A stretch of 64,000 nt of DNA. It comes from CAVTWY01 sp963738615. GTDB lineage: Bacteria; Pseudomonadota; Gammaproteobacteria; Burkholderiales; Burkholderiaceae_C. This document shows, one piece after another, positions 27,464 to 36,003 of the stretch. Position 1 is the first letter of the stretch; every line of letters begins with the position of its first letter. The translations under genes were made by a program, and so were the position numbers. The stretch spans positions 806,001-870,000 of the forward strand of contig CAVTXI010000004.1 in the NCBI GenBank assembly GCA_963738615.1, read 5' to 3'. A model generated the notes under the pieces. It worked only from the letters and a program-made list of their open reading frames with translations, was not told the origin of the DNA and did no database searches.

Positions 27464-28964
27464 CGGGCGAACCTGCGCATGCCGTCGGCTCGCGCGCGCC
27501 GTGCTGTCGTGGCTCGAACACCAGCACACCGTCCTCCACCGGGTCGTGCAGCAGCGTGCGCTGGTCGGTGGGGTAGTCGTGCGTCACTCGCCAGGGGGCT
27601 TCGCGGCCCTGCCGCGGCAAGGCACCCTTCGCACGCGCGATGTAACCCGCGGACAGTCCGTCCATCATGGACTCGTCGGCCATGCAGCCGCGCGTGTCGC
27701 GCGGTGTGGCCACCGCAAGACCGCGCTCGTCCATATGCCGATACAAGCGGCACAAGTAAGAGGCGGCCAGATCCGCCTTCAACGTCCAAGATGCATTGAT
27801 GTAGCCGACGATCCACGCGAAGTTGGGCAAGCCCTCGAGCAGCACGCCCTTGTAGAACATGTGCTCGTTTGGCTGCCACGCCTGACCGTCGACGGTGACC
27901 TGTGCGCCGCCGAAGGCCTCGAGCTCGAGTCCGGTGGCCGTGACCAGCACGTCGGCATCGAGCGCCTGCCCCGATCGCAGCAGGACGCGGTTGTTGTCGA
28001 AGCTGTCGATCGTGTCCGTGACCACCGCGGCTCGCCCGCCGCGAAGGGCGTGGAAGAGGTCACCGTCGGACACGATGCACAGCCGTTCGTCCCACGGCTG
28101 GTACGTGGGCGTGAAGTGACGCATGTCCACGGCAGAGCCCCGCAAGTGCCTGCGTACGTGCGCCAACAGCAACGCGCGCATGCGCTGCGGCCAGCGCCGC
28201 GACGCGCGGTAGAGGAAGCGAGCCACGGCCAGGTTGCGACGGCGCGCCAGGCCGTAGACCCAGCGCGCGGGCAACACGCGGGCAAGCAGTTCGGCCAACT
28301 TGTCGAGCGACGGCAGAGACAGCACGTAGCCGGGCGAGCGCTGCAGCATCGTCACGTGCGCGCCGGCCCGCGCCAGCGCCGGCACCAGCGTGATCGCCGT
28401 GGCGCCGCTGCCGACCACCACCACACGCTTGCCGCGGCAGTCGAGCGCATCAGGCCAGCGCTGAGGGTGAACCACGGTGCCGGTGAAGCGGTCGATGTGT
28501 GGCAGCGGCGGCGTGAAGCCGGCTTCGTAGCGGAAGTAGCCCGTGGCCATCACCAAGTGCGCACATTCGAAGGTGTGCACCTCGGCGTCGGCCTCGGCCG
28601 TGGCGATGACGACCCACCGCTGCCGCACCGAGGACCAATCGGCGCGTGTGATCTTCAGGCCGTAGCGGATGTGCCGGTCCACGCCGTGTTCACGCACCGT
28701 GTCGGCAAGGTAGTTCTGAATCGACGGCCCGTCGGCCAGCACCTTCGCGCCGTGCCACGGGCGGAACTGGTAGCCGTAGGTGAACATGTCCGAATCCGAC
28801 CGAACGCCGGGGAATCGGAACAGGTCCCACGTGCCCCCCAGGCGCTCGCGGCGCTCGAGGATGGCGAAGGTCTTGCCCGGGCATTCGGCAGCAAGCGTGC
28901 AGGCCATGCCGATGCCGGACACACCGGCGCCGATGATCAGCACGTCGAAGGCTTGTGGTTGCAT
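27441..28964 (-). CDS. Flavin-containing monooxygenase (Baeyer-Villiger type)
   Basis: 507 residues from the ATG at 28964. FAD-binding GAGVSGIGMAC at the N-terminus, LGGTWDLFRFPGVRSDSDM typical of class B flavoprotein monooxygenases, a second Rossmann motif GSGATAITLVPAL for NADPH, and TATGLELEAFGG near residue 330 are all present. The BVMO fingerprint is partly visible (FTGTVVHPQRWP corresponds to FxGxxxHxxxWP). It should insert oxygen into ketones or oxidise heteroatoms; the substrate is unknown. The upstream region holds an inverted repeat shared with the divergent ATPase gene. Confidence 0.88.
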   Translation of the reverse strand: MQPQAFDVLIIGAGVSGIGMACTLAAECPGKTFAILERRERLGGTWDLFRFPGVRSDSDMFTYGYQFRPWHGAKVLADGPSIQNYLADTVREHGVDRHIRYGLKITRADWSSVRQRWVVIATAEADAEVHTFECAHLVMATGYFRYEAGFTPPLPHIDRFTGTVVHPQRWPDALDCRGKRVVVVGSGATAITLVPALARAGAHVTMLQRSPGYVLSLPSLDKLAELLARVLPARWVYGLARRRNLAVARFLYRASRRWPQRMRALLLAHVRRHLRGSAVDMRHFTPTYQPWDERLCIVSDGDLFHALRGGRAAVVTDTIDSFDNNRVLLRSGQALDADVLVTATGLELEAFGGAQVTVDGQAWQPNEHMFYKGVLLEGLPNFAWIVGYINASWTLKADLAASYLCRLYRHMDERGLAVATPRDTRGCMADESMMDGLSAGYIARAKGALPRQGREAPWRVTHDYPTDQRTLLHDPVEDGVLVFEPRQHGAREPTACAGSPATSDALG

Positions 28965-29001
28965 GAGGAATTTTCTGCTTTTCGCGGACAGAAACTGCCT
29001 C

Positions 29002-29030
29002 GAAATTCCCGCGCTACGTGCGGGAATTTC
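29002..29030. promoter_or_regulatory. Perfect inverted repeat between the monooxygenase and ATPase genes
   Basis: GAAATTCCCGC (29002-29012) and GCGGGAATTTC (29020-29030) pair over 11 bases around the loop GCTACGT. The repeat ends 17 bases before the ATPase ATG, so it overlaps the expected promoter or leader. It is a good candidate for an autoregulatory operator. The second DUF4143 gene at 36510-37682 also has a palindrome just upstream, but with a different sequence. Confidence 0.6.
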
Positions 29031-29047
29031 CATATACGATCAGCGCC

Positions 29048-30205
29048 ATGCCTGCACTGCGACCGCAGCCCATGATCGACCGGCCGACGCTAACCGCAAG
29101 CATTCGTGAGGCCCTGGACCGCAGCCCTGTCGCCGTGCTGCTCGGCCCGCGGCAGGCGGGCAAAACCACGCTGGCCCGAACCTTCGTCGACCCCGACGAC
29201 CCCCAGTTCCTCGACCTCGAAGACCCCACGGTCGAAGCGCAGATCGCGCAGCCGATGTCGTTCCTCGAGCCGATGCGAGGCCTCGTCGTCATCGACGAGG
29301 TGCAGCGTGCGCCCGAACTCTTCAAGGTGCTGCGCGTGCTGGTCGACCGCCCCGGCGTGCCGGCGCGGTTCCTGCTGCTGGGCAGTGCGTCGCCGCAACT
29401 GCTGCGCCAGACGAGCGAATCGCTCGCAGGACGTGCGGCCGTGATCGAGATGAGCGGCTTCACGATTGACGAAATGCCCTCTGCCGCGCAGGCCACGCTG
29501 TGGTGGCGCGGCGGGCATCCGCGATCGTTCCTGGCGGCCAGCGACAACGACAGCCGCGCGTGGCGGCGCGACTACCTACGCATGGTGCTCGAACGCGACC
29601 TGCCCGCGCTGGGCATCAATGTGCCGGCACCTGCGATGCAGCGCTTCTGGTCGATGCTGGCGCACCTGAACGGCCAGATCTGGAACGCGGCGCATCCCGC
29701 GCGCGCGCTCGGTGTGAACGAAAGCACCGTGCGGCGCCACCTCGACCACCTGACGCAGCTCTACATGGTCCGGCAGCTGCCGCCCTGGTTCGAGAACCTG
29801 GGCAAACGGCAAGTCAAGGCCCCCAAGGTCTACCTTCGTGACAGCGGCCTGCTGCACGAGTTGCTGGGCATCTCGTCGCCCGGTGCGCTGGCTTTGCACC
29901 CCTCGAGCGGCGCATCGTGGGAAGGCTTCGTCGTCGAGCAGATCCTGCGCATCGCGCGTCCCGACGCGGCGTACTTCTGGGCGACACATGGCGGCGCCGA
30001 GCTCGACTTGCTGCTCATGCATGACGGGCGCCGCGTCGGCGTGGAGATCAAACGCGCCGACGCGCCGCGCCTGACCCCGTCGATGACGACAGCCCTGCGA
30101 GACTTGCGGCTGGACCGCCTGTACGTGGTCTACCCCGGCAAGCGCCGCTACCCGATTGCCGAACGCATCGAGGCCGTACCGTTGGCCGCGCTGACTGCCG
30201 CATGA
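29048..30205 (+). CDS. AAA ATPase with DUF4143 domain
   Basis: 385 residues from the ATG at 29048, chosen because the inverted repeat lies just upstream. Walker A GPRQAGKTTL and Walker B LVVIDEVQ are intact, followed by sensor-like LLLGSASPQLLRQ. The C-terminal DUF4143 region has a winged-helix part (ALGVNESTVRRHLDHL) and a nuclease-like core: GASWEGFVVEQI, GGAELDLLL and GVEIK keep the Glu, Asp and Glu-x-Lys of the PD-(D/E)xK fold. Biological role of this family is unresolved. A second member sits at 36510-37682 with the same layout but only moderate similarity. Confidence 0.85.
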   Translation: MPALRPQPMIDRPTLTASIREALDRSPVAVLLGPRQAGKTTLARTFVDPDDPQFLDLEDPTVEAQIAQPMSFLEPMRGLVVIDEVQRAPELFKVLRVLVDRPGVPARFLLLGSASPQLLRQTSESLAGRAAVIEMSGFTIDEMPSAAQATLWWRGGHPRSFLAASDNDSRAWRRDYLRMVLERDLPALGINVPAPAMQRFWSMLAHLNGQIWNAAHPARALGVNESTVRRHLDHLTQLYMVRQLPPWFENLGKRQVKAPKVYLRDSGLLHELLGISSPGALALHPSSGASWEGFVVEQILRIARPDAAYFWATHGGAELDLLLMHDGRRVGVEIKRADAPRLTPSMTTALRDLRLDRLYVVYPGKRRYPIAERIEAVPLAALTAA

Positions 30206-30212
30206 TCACGTC

Positions 30213-31046
30213 ATGACCACGCCAAGCTCCCACCTCGACCGCATCGCGACCACTCTGCTGGCCGCCTACGACGCCGCGCGCTGCATCCCCCTGCCCTCGA
30301 CGCAGCCGCAAGGCTTCACGCTGCCGGACGCCTACGCGGTGGGCCAACGTCTGCACGCGCTGCGCATCGCGCGCGGTGAGCGGCCGGTGGGTTGGAAGAT
30401 CGGCTTCACCAACCGCACGATCTGGCCGCGCTACGGCGTGTTCGGGCCGATCTGGGGGCCGGTGTGGGACAGCACTGCGCTGCTGCTCGACGGTGACGAA
30501 ACCACGCTGTCACTCGCAGGCCTGAGCCAGCCGCGGCTCGAGCCCGAAGTGGTCTTCGGCTTCGCGCGCGCGCCGCGCGCCGGCATGTCGCTGGCCGAAC
30601 TGCAAGCGTGCCTGGCCTGGGTGGCGCACGGCTTCGAAGTCGTGCACACGCACTTCAGCGACTGGAAGTTCGCCGCACCCGATTGCCTGGCCGACTTCGC
30701 CCTGCACGGCCGCCTGCGCGTGGGCCCGCGCGTGCCCGTGCAAGGCTGGGCCACGATGGCCGATGACCTGGCCGCGCTGCGCGTGGAGTTGCATCGCGAC
30801 GGTCAGCGCGTCGACAAAGGCGTGGGCGCGAACGTGCTCGACGGCCCGCTGCACGCGCTGCGCACGTGGGTCGATTCCATGGCCGAGCACACGCCGCAGT
30901 GGCAAGTGCGTGCAGGTGACTTCGTGACCACCGGCACCATCACCGATGCGTGGCCGCTGGTGGCCGGGCAGCGGTGGCATACGGTGCTGCATCAGGGCGG
31001 TGCCGGGCCGCGGCTCGCAGGGCTCGAGTTGCGAACGACCGATTGA
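30213..31046 (+). CDS. 2-keto-4-pentenoate hydratase-type enzyme (FAH superfamily)
   Basis: 277 residues. PVGWKIGFTNRTIWPRYGV, PRLEPEVVFGF with the metal-binding Glu pair, and ADFALHGRLRVGPRVP follow the MhpD/2-hydroxypenta-2,4-dienoate hydratase pattern. The end, GDFVTTGTITDAWPLVAGQ, is the conserved FAH-superfamily loop. Such enzymes act in meta-cleavage degradation of aromatics, but no other pathway genes are adjacent, so its partner steps must be encoded elsewhere. It starts eight bases after the ATPase gene; co-transcription is possible but functionally unexplained. Confidence 0.85.
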   Translation: MTTPSSHLDRIATTLLAAYDAARCIPLPSTQPQGFTLPDAYAVGQRLHALRIARGERPVGWKIGFTNRTIWPRYGVFGPIWGPVWDSTALLLDGDETTLSLAGLSQPRLEPEVVFGFARAPRAGMSLAELQACLAWVAHGFEVVHTHFSDWKFAAPDCLADFALHGRLRVGPRVPVQGWATMADDLAALRVELHRDGQRVDKGVGANVLDGPLHALRTWVDSMAEHTPQWQVRAGDFVTTGTITDAWPLVAGQRWHTVLHQGGAGPRLAGLELRTTD

Positions 31047-31087
31047 TCGAGCGCGGGCGAACGGTTCTGGACGCCGCGGCGCAAGCC

Positions 31088-32783
31088 TCACTTCTTCTTC
31101 GGTGCGCTGAAGCTGCTGCCGCCGATCCAGACGTGGTCGCCCGGCACCTTGAAGGTGAAGTAGCGGTCGACGAGCCCGTTGTCACGTTTGATTTCGAGCG
31201 TGTAGCCGTCGATGGTGTAGCGGCCGCGGCGCCCCGCGCCGTCGTCGCGCTTCGCATTCGACGTCACCGTCACGCCGGGTGCGGTCGGGTTCGCCATGCC
31301 GCCGCTGGCCGTCGAACTCGACGTTGACGTTCGAGCCGGTCTTGTCGCTTTGCGACGTCGTCATCGAGTTGAAGCCGTTGTTGGCCGCCATGCTGCCCGC
31401 GCCGGATTGCGCGAAGCGCGAGCCTTCGTAGCGGCCGTCCTCGCCGAAGGTGTGCGTGTTCTTCACGTACGTGCCACCCAGCGCGATGCTGCCGTGAAAC
31501 GCCGCCGATGTGTAGGGCCCTCGCAGGGGCGTGCCTGCGGGCCATGCGCCTGCCAGCGTGCCCTCGGCCGTGCGCCACTCGCCCTTCACGCGGCCGTGAT
31601 CGTCCATGCGCTGGATCTCGAAGCCGCTGCCCGCACGGCGCCACTTCGACCAACGCTGTGGCTCGACGTCACGCGACACCTTCACGTTCAGGTCCGACGG
31701 CGGCACGTCGAGCCGGTGGTACGCCCAGCCATCGCGAAACAGCACAGTGGCGTCTTCGACGAAGGCGTAAGAGCCATAGGCATTGGTGGCGCCGCGCCCG
31801 TGATACAGCACGCCGGCAACGTCGCCGGTGGCCACGCCCTTGCCGGGCGCGGTGCGAATAACGTCGGCTTCGACGCCCGCACGCATCATGCCGGCCGCGT
31901 TGGGTTCGGCCGACGGCTTCAGCCCGCTGCCGTCCACCAAGCGTGACTTGCGCAGGAAAGCCAGCGACGACGGCCATTCATCGAAGCGGCCGGCCACCAC
32001 CACGTCCTTGCCCTCGTACTCCTTCACGTTCACGCCGGGCGACACCCGCATGCGCGAACGAAACGGCCCTTCGACATGGTCGATGAACAGGCTGTCGCCG
32101 CTTCTGACGACGCGGCCCTTGATGGCAATGTCGCCCGCCAACCCCGCGGCTTCCAGGCGCTGCTGCTGCGAACGGCCCTTGACGTAGGGCGTGCGCTGGA
32201 CGATGGCGCTGAGTTGCGCCGGGGTGAGCAGCAGCGTGCCGGGCGCGACGCTGGCCGTGGGGGTCACCGGGCGCGCGTTGGTATTGGCCGTGGGTGCGGG
32301 TGCAGCCGCGGCGGTTGGTGGCGACGTCGTCGTCGTCGTTGAAGATGAGCCTGCCGAAGGCGACGCCACATACGCCGCGGGAAAACGCGCCCGCAGGTTC
32401 ATGTCGGCAGTACCCAGCATCGCGATCATCTGCGCACACGCCTTGGCAGGCTGGCCCTGCGCGCCCATGCGCTCGTGCAGTCGGCGCGCGGCATCAGGCG
32501 CCATCGGCTTGGTCGAAGCCACGCGCTGGCGCACCGATTCCACGTCATGCTGGCGCCGCCACTGCGCATGCGCCGATCGCAGCTTGGCGCCGTCGGCAGG
32601 CGCCTCGCGATCGCAGTAGTCGGCAGCGCTGGCGACAAGCTGGTCCGATGCGGTCACGCCTGCGCTGTCACGCTGCACCGGACTCGCGTCCTTCGCACGC
32701 GCGGTTGGCGCGATCGACATCAGGGTTGCGAACACCGCGGCTGCGGCACCCAGCGCGAAGCGCTGTCGAGGCACGTTTGTCAT
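31088..32783 (-). CDS. Exported protein of unknown function (frameshift near 31305)
   Basis: Start is the ATG at 32783 with GGGAG upstream and a signal peptide (LGAAAAVFATLMSIAPTARA). A helical N-terminal part (VASAADYCDREAPADGAKLR) precedes a Thr/Ala/Pro linker (SSSTTTTTSPPTAAAAPAP). Two beta-rich regions follow: KGRVVRSGDSLFIDHVEGPF, and later HRLDVPPSDLNVKVSRDVEP with YEGSRFAQSGAGS. The last 60 residues (RGRYTIDGYTLEIKRDNGL, KVPGDHVWIGGSSF) are in another frame; the shift occurs around NVNVEFDGQR/GGMANPTAPG. Corrected length is about 565 residues. I recognise no family. The C-terminal GRYTIDGYTLEI..DG segment resembles a small lipocalin-like sheet. Confidence 0.6.
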
Positions 32784-33022
32784 TTGAGCAACTCCCCGTG
32801 GTGCGCCGCTCGAGCAATTGCGGCGCGCTCCATTCTTTGTCGACTCGAGCGCTCGACTGGTGACTGGTTGTTGCCCACGTTGCCACGTGATGGTCTGACC
32901 CGGCCAGACCGATGCGTCAGCCACACATCATCCGTAGAGACGATGCCAGCGCTGCGCACTGCGCCTAGCCTGCGCGCAGCCGCGATATTCATTGCGGTGT
33001 TCGAAACATCAGGAGGTATTCA

Positions 33023-33553
33023 ATGCTCTTCGAACGCACGACCCAGGCCTTGCTGCTCGCCACGACCCTCTCGCTGCCCTGTGTCACGCACGCCAGCGTC
33101 GACCTGGACAAGATCCTGAGCAGCCAGGACTACGTTCTGGTGAACGCCGCCAACGGCGTGTCGCTGCAGACGCTGCGATCGCAGGTGGTGACCGACGCCA
33201 ACGTCACGACCGCGAGCCCCACGGGGCTGAATACGAGTTGGCTGCGCATCACGCACCTGGGCATCACCAACAACTCGATGTCGAACATCACGATCGAGGT
33301 CGTGTTCCCGACGACGTACGCCGGCCAGTACATCTGGCAGGCCCTGGGGCCGAACGGCGCGGGCGCCAGCGCCTACCCGATCGACGCGAACGGCAGGGCC
33401 ACGTTGACGATTCCCAACATCAACCGCAGCTTCACGGCCGAGATCCGCCTGCCGCAGGTCACTGCGCTCACCAAACCCGGCGTGAATGTGGTTTCGGTCG
33501 AAGGCTTCAACGGCATCACACCGGTGGCGACGCCGCCGAAGCCGAAGTACTGA
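33023..33553 (+). CDS. Exported protein of unknown function, beta-rich
   Basis: 176 residues. AGGAGG sits seven bases before the ATG. A signal peptide (ALLLATTLSLPCVTHA) is followed by a Ser/Thr/Asn-rich, strand-forming sequence (WLRITHLGITNNSMSNITIE, ANGRATLTIPNINRSFTAEI) that looks like one beta-sandwich domain. No family recognised. The 240 bases before it show no further gene. Its stop codon abuts the DUF2855 gene fragment on the other strand. Confidence 0.65.
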   Translation: MLFERTTQALLLATTLSLPCVTHASVDLDKILSSQDYVLVNAANGVSLQTLRSQVVTDANVTTASPTGLNTSWLRITHLGITNNSMSNITIEVVFPTTYAGQYIWQALGPNGAGASAYPIDANGRATLTIPNINRSFTAEIRLPQVTALTKPGVNVVSVEGFNGITPVATPPKPKY

Positions 33554-33555
33554 CG

Positions 33556-33741
33556 ACGACTTCGATCACATGTCCTTCGCGCGGGTCGCCCTGGCCCGCC
33601 AGCACCGTCGCATGCACCTGCGCGAAAGCTTCGACCCCGGCATGCCGCTTCACGACCAGCCACGGCGCTGGCGGCTGCATCACGCGCTGCCTGAACGCGT
33701 GCCAGGCCTCGGCGAGCCGACGGCTAAGCTCCTGCGAACTG
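33556..33741 (-). pseudogene. 3'-terminal fragment of a DUF2855 gene
   Basis: Reading the minus strand gives QELSRRLAEAWHAFRQRVMQ, PPAPWLVVKRHAGVEAFAQV and LAGQGDPREGHVIEVV. This aligns without gaps to the last 60 residues of the complete DUF2855 protein at 45525-46682 (QELGRRVGEAWHAFMSRVMQ and so on). No start and no proper stop are left. It directly abuts a fragment of an unrelated peptidase gene on the other strand. Confidence 0.8.
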
Positions 33742-33747
33742 GGTCGC

Positions 33748-34039
33748 CGTCACGTCGAACCACGCGGAGCTGACCGGCCGCATGCTCGGCGCCCTCGAGC
33801 GCGCCGCGGGCAAGAACATGGTGGCCGAAGCGCCGCCGGTGACGGCGTCGGAAGACTTCGGCGACTTCGCGCGCGTGGCGCCTGGCATGTTCTGGTTCCT
33901 GAACGCGTCACCCCACGCCGACCGCGCGGGCGCACCGAATCACTCGCCGCTGTTCGCGATCGACGAGAAGTACATGAAGACCGGCGTCAAGGCGCTGATC
34001 GAGGTGTCGCTGGCGTATTTGGGAGGAGAAAAGCCCTGA
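33748..34039 (+). pseudogene. 3'-terminal fragment of an M20-family amidohydrolase gene
   Basis: The frame reads VTSNHAELTGRMLGALERAA, then VAEAPPVTASEDFGDFARVA, PGMFWFLNASPHAD, NHSPLFAIDEKYMKTGVKAL and a normal stop. This is the C-terminal quarter of an M20 peptidase/N-acyl-amino-acid amidohydrolase (SEDF and NHSP with metal-binding Glu and His). The N-terminal three quarters are missing. The start of the homology coincides with the end of the DUF2855 remnant, so the point near 33745 is a recombination or deletion junction. Confidence 0.8.
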
Positions 34040-34129
34040 GGGTATCGAAAAGGCCAGCTGAGGACAGGCTCCGGCTGCGGGCGCCTATGGCGTTTGCCGG
34101 GTTCTGCGATCCAGATGGCCTCTAGCCAA

Positions 34130-35476
34130 CTAAGCGCGCACCTTCACGATGTCCTCGAGCCGCGTGGTGTAGCGCGGTGAACGTCGCTGCTGGCGCGACG
34201 CGTGGCGGGGCGCCTGCCCCGCCTGCTGTTGTTGGCGTGCGGCGCTGGCGACCGTCAACGTCTGGCGGCCGAAGCGGTTGTTGACGGCGTCGAACGCGGC
34301 CATCAGGCGCGAACCCTCGCGGCGGTCGGGAAGCGCACCCTCATCCGCGCGAAGGTCCAGGCTGGCCTGCGCCACGTCGTCACTGCCGCTTGCGAGCGGC
34401 TGCTGTAGGTCCGTCAACATCACGCCTGCCTTGGCGTATCGATAGCCGCTGCGGTAGATGCCCTGCAACACGCGCACCGCGTGCGTGATCAGCGCTCGCG
34501 TGTCTGCGCTGGGTGCGGCCAACGGCAACGTGGCGCTGGGCGAGTGTTGCGCGTCGTTGCGGCGATACGGGCTGGTCGACAGGAACACGTGCACCGCACC
34601 GGCCACGCTGCCCTGCTCGCGCAGCTTGCGCGCCACCTGCGTGGCGAACTGGCTGACCACCTCGATCAGCGTGGGCAGGTCGGTGATGGGTTCGCCGAAC
34701 GAGCGCGAGCACATCATCTGCTGGTTGCCGGCGCGCACGTCGTCCAGGCCGACGCAGCGCGTGCCGCGCAGTTCACGCACCGTTTTCTCGAGGGTGACGT
34801 TGAAGTTGGCGCGCAACGCGCCGATGTCGGCTTGCAGCAGGTCGCGCACCGTGCGCACGCCGGCCGCATGCAGGCGCGCCGAGATCTTCGGGCCGATGCC
34901 CCACACATCGCCGACGTCACACGCGGCCATCACGGTGTCGATGTCCTCTTGTGCGAGGGTGCCGAAGTGGCACACACCCGCCAACGACGCCGCGAAGCTG
35001 CCCGGCTTGCGCTCGGCAGTCTTCGCCACGTGGTTCGCCAGCTTGGCCAGCGTTTTGGTCGCGCCGAACCCTACGCTGGTGGGCAGGCCGGTGGTTCGCT
35101 GCACGGTGCGGCGCAGGTCGTCGCCGACGGCCGCCAAGTCGCCCGGCACGCCGTCGAAGTCGAGAAAACATTCGTCGATGCTGTAGACCTCTTGCCGCGG
35201 CGCGTACTGCGCGGCCAGCGACATCATGCGGCTGGACATATCGCCGTACAGCTCGAAGTTGGCCGACAACGCGATCAGGCCCTTCGTGCGCTCGAGCCGG
35301 CGCACCTCGAACCACGGCTGCGCCATCTTCACGCCCAGGTCTTTGGCTTCGTTGCTGCGCGCGATGCACGCGCCGTCGTTGTTCGACAGCACCACCACCG
35401 GCCGGCCGTTCAGCGACGGGCGGAACACGCGCTCGCAGCTGACGTACATGTTGTTGACGTCGACGAGTGCGAACAC
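34130..35476 (-). CDS. umuC: UmuC, catalytic subunit of translesion DNA polymerase V
   Basis: 448 residues, starting at a GTG. Y-family motifs are complete: FALVDVNNMYVSCERVF, VVVLSNNDGACIARSNEAK, catalytic SIDECFLDF with the adjacent acidic pair, the helix-hairpin-helix VGDVWGIGPKISARLHAAG, and the little finger containing CSRSFGEP. Downstream of umuD by 22 bases with the same orientation, it should be part of the SOS-induced error-prone polymerase. The C-terminal ~30 residues are Arg/Gln rich (ARQQQQAGQAPRHAS). Confidence 0.95.
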   Translation of the reverse strand: MFALVDVNNMYVSCERVFRPSLNGRPVVVLSNNDGACIARSNEAKDLGVKMAQPWFEVRRLERTKGLIALSANFELYGDMSSRMMSLAAQYAPRQEVYSIDECFLDFDGVPGDLAAVGDDLRRTVQRTTGLPTSVGFGATKTLAKLANHVAKTAERKPGSFAASLAGVCHFGTLAQEDIDTVMAACDVGDVWGIGPKISARLHAAGVRTVRDLLQADIGALRANFNVTLEKTVRELRGTRCVGLDDVRAGNQQMMCSRSFGEPITDLPTLIEVVSQFATQVARKLREQGSVAGAVHVFLSTSPYRRNDAQHSPSATLPLAAPSADTRALITHAVRVLQGIYRSGYRYAKAGVMLTDLQQPLASGSDDVAQASLDLRADEGALPDRREGSRLMAAFDAVNNRFGRQTLTVASAARQQQQAGQAPRHASRQQRRSPRYTTRLEDIVKVRA

Positions 35477-35498
35477 GGTGTCGAGTACTCGGGTGCGA

Positions 35499-35936
35499 TC
35501 AGGAGGTGTGGACCAGCGGCCGCACCACGTGCGTCACCACGCCCCAGATCTCGAGCGTGTCGTCGGGCCCGGGCACCCAGTCGGCCGCGCCGGGCTCTGC
35601 GGCCCGCAGGCGAACGTCGCGGCCTTGCCGATGCAAGCGCCGGCAGACGAATTCGCCGTCGACCACCGCGATCACCACGTGCCCGTGCGCGGCGTCGATG
35701 GCGCGATCGACCAACGCAAGATCGCCGTCGAGCACGCCGTCGGCGCGCATCGAATCACCGACGATGCGCATCAGGTACGACGCCAGCGGGTTACGCAGCA
35801 GGATGTCGTTCAAGTCCAGCCGCCCGACACCACTTTCGCCGGCGGGCGAGCCGAAGCTGATGGCGACGCTGCTGCGCGGCGTGAACGCGGTCGGGGACCC
35901 GGTCGGGGAGGAGGCGGAGGGTTTCTTGCGCAACAT
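35499..35936 (-). CDS. umuD: UmuD-like S24 protein with altered cleavage site and active site
   Basis: 145 residues. RLDLNDILLRNPLASYLMRI and GDSM (Ser62) align well with UmuD and LexA-type S24 peptidases. At the position of the second catalytic residue, the usual Lys (Lys97 in E. coli DGEFTVKKL) is replaced: DGEFVCRRL has Arg99-Arg100. The self-cleavage dipeptide Cys-Gly (or Ala-Gly) before the PSPA segment is also absent; here the sequence reads SVAISFGSPAG. By family knowledge this predicts a protein that cannot self-process in the normal way. The upstream LexA box and the downstream umuC are normal. Alternatively Arg may suffice in this lineage. Confidence 0.88.
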   Translation of the reverse strand: MLRKKPSASSPTGSPTAFTPRSSVAISFGSPAGESGVGRLDLNDILLRNPLASYLMRIVGDSMRADGVLDGDLALVDRAIDAAHGHVVIAVVDGEFVCRRLHRQGRDVRLRAAEPGAADWVPGPDDTLEIWGVVTHVVRPLVHTS

Positions 35937-35959
35937 GGCGGGCGTCGTCGTCCGTACTG

Positions 35960-35979
35960 AACTGTACCTACATCCAGTA
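35960..35979 (-). promoter_or_regulatory. LexA (SOS) box upstream of umuDC
   Basis: On the coding strand TACTG-N10-CAGTT matches the LexA consensus CTG-N10-CAG, with the outer TA conserved on the left side. It lies 24 bases before the umuD ATG, where it would cover the promoter. This supports SOS control of umuDC. Confidence 0.8.
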
Positions 35980-36003
35980 TTCTCGCCTTCCGAAGCGGTG
36001 CCC

